Position numbers and translations under genes: made by a program. Positions 6,584-7,425 of a DNA stretch of 7,425 bases are shown piece after piece. The notes under the pieces are model-generated. The model searched no databases. It was not told the origin of the DNA and was given only the letters and a program-made list of their open reading frames with translations. Every line of letters starts with the position of its first letter. Positions within the stretch are counted from its first letter, which is position 1. Source of the DNA: CAZSPL01 sp964608735 (lineage in GTDB: Bacteria; JAJVIF01; JAPKYR01; CAZSPL01); the NCBI GenBank assembly GCA_964608735.1, contig CAZSPL010000199.1:1-7425 (forward strand), given 5' to 3'.

Positions 6584-7351
6584 TTAATCGAATCCGGCTC
6601 CCGGGGAAGAATCGGAGGCGTAGATTTTCTTGGGGATGCGTCCGGCGAGATAGCCGAGACGCCCGGCCTTCACGCCTTTTTTGAATCCCTTCGCCATGAG
6701 GAGGGGATCCTGTGCCTTGGCGATGGCGGTGTTGACGAGCACGGCATCGGCACCGGTTTCCATGGCCTGCGCGGCATCGGATGGTACACCGAGCCCGGCA
6801 TCGACGACGACCGGGACTTTGGCGCGGCTTACGATGATTTTGACACCGGTGAGGTCGATGCATCCATGTCCGGAGCCGATCATGGATGCGAGGGGCATAA
6901 CGGTGGCGCATCCGATTTCCTCGAGTTTTTTCGCGGCGATGGGGTCGTCGTTGATGTAGGGCAACACGACGAATCCTTCATCGACGAGGATTTTGGCGGC
7001 TTCGATGGTGCCCTCCATGTCGGGGAGGAGTGTTTCCTTGTCGGCGAGGACTTCGAGTTTTATCCAGTTGGTGTATCCGCCGGCTTTGCTCATGCGGGCG
7101 ATGCGGAGGGCATCGTCGATGGAGAACGCGCCGGCGGTATTTGGGAGGAGGGTGTATTTGTCGAGGTCGATGTGTTTGAGGATGTTGTCCTTGTCATCGA
7201 AGTCGACACGCCCCATCGCGACGGTGACGATTTGAGCACCGGATGCATCGAGCGCTTTCACCATGGTTTCGTTGTCGGCATACTTCCCGGTGCCGATCAT
7301 GAGTCGCGATTTGAATTCCTTGCCTGCGATTACGAGTTTGTCATCGTTCAT
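6584..7351 (-). CDS. thiG: Thiazole synthase ThiG
   Basis: ThiG is a TIM-barrel enzyme that builds the thiazole phosphate half of thiamine from deoxyxylulose phosphate, dehydroglycine and the sulfur carried by ThiS thiocarboxylate. The 255-residue product has the normal length and motifs: LMIGTGKY (17-24), LLPNTAG (68-74), WIKLEV (96-101) with K98 the expected Schiff-base lysine, MPLASMIGSGHG (152-163), VVVDAGLGVPSDAA (181-194) and VLVNTAIA (204-211). Small departures from the family text I know are VTVAMGRV (42-49) where an Arg pair is usual, NTAGA for NTAGC, and SMIGSG for APIGSG. ATG at 7351 follows AAGGA by 7 nt. The glycine oxidase/tyrosine lyase (ThiO/ThiH), ThiS and ThiF partners are not in the window and may lie upstream or elsewhere. 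It is the first gene of a tight run of three. Confidence 0.95.
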   Translation of the reverse strand: MNDDKLVIAGKEFKSRLMIGTGKYADNETMVKALDASGAQIVTVAMGRVDFDDKDNILKHIDLDKYTLLPNTAGAFSIDDALRIARMSKAGGYTNWIKLEVLADKETLLPDMEGTIEAAKILVDEGFVVLPYINDDPIAAKKLEEIGCATVMPLASMIGSGHGCIDLTGVKIIVSRAKVPVVVDAGLGVPSDAAQAMETGADAVLVNTAIAKAQDPLLMAKGFKKGVKAGRLGYLAGRIPKKIYASDSSPGAGFD

Positions 7352-7398
7352 GTGTTCGTCCTTAAGTGTATTTCGCGCGCAGCATCACGGAAATTGAA

Positions 7399-7416
7399 GC
7401 CTGCGGGTTTGCAGGC
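7399..7416 (-). terminator. Stem-loop before thiG, possible terminator of the upstream gene
   Basis: GCCTGC and GCAGGC form a perfect 6-bp GC-rich stem around a 6-nt loop. On the minus strand it is followed by TTCAATTTCC, a broken T-run, about 48 nt before the thiG ATG. It could end a transcript coming from outside the window or attenuate entry into thiG. The sequence on the far side is cut by the window edge, so a longer structure cannot be judged. Confidence 0.35.
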
Positions 7417-7425
7417 GTCGGGGGG

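Noticed and set aside
7359..7392. Promoter for thiG with -10 TACACT
   Set aside because: The -35 match is only 3 of 6 and the implied transcript start would fall in or at the ribosome site, leaving almost no leader.

Overview
The window looks like chromosomal DNA of an uncultured, probably Gram-negative, moderately GC-rich bacterium. Every convincing gene lies on the minus strand. The exported proteins (a lipoprotein with a lipobox and two with Sec signal peptides) show an export system and a cell envelope. I cannot name the phylum from the sequence alone. The thiamine genes and most others are G+C-rich (40 of 60 bases at 4081-4140), but the MNT/HEPN pair is clearly poorer (24 of 60 at 2881-2940).

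In the direction of transcription (right to left) the order is as follows. A stem-loop sits at the right edge (7399-7416). It is followed by thiG (thiazole synthase), a 74-residue two-helix membrane protein that starts directly after the thiG stop, and an exported 477-residue TPR-like protein that overlaps the small one by 14 nt. A 93-nt gap with a 15-bp palindrome precedes thiC (HMP-P synthase, short form). Then comes an mntA-hepT type toxin-antitoxin module whose hepT is broken by a frameshift but keeps its RX4HXY motif. After a 117-nt gap with a weak promoter candidate come a 649-residue lipoprotein with a HELGH zinc-protease site and an exported HEAT-like protein translated 2 nt behind it. 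The left 210 nt hold no gene but a set of direct and inverted repeats built on CACGGGTA/TACCCGTG, including three tandem 23-bp units.

Three functional blocks can be proposed. ThiC and ThiG supply the pyrimidine and thiazole halves of thiamine, although two envelope genes of unknown role lie between them; no thiS, thiE, thiH/O or TPP riboswitch is visible. MntA-HepT looks like a later, AT-richer insertion downstream of thiC. The protease lipoprotein and HEAT-like protein form a tightly coupled secreted pair. I see no clear evidence of a wholly new multi-gene system. The best leads are the protease/HEAT pair with its unusual metal-site variant, the broken hepT next to an intact antitoxin gene, and the palindromic repeat cluster.
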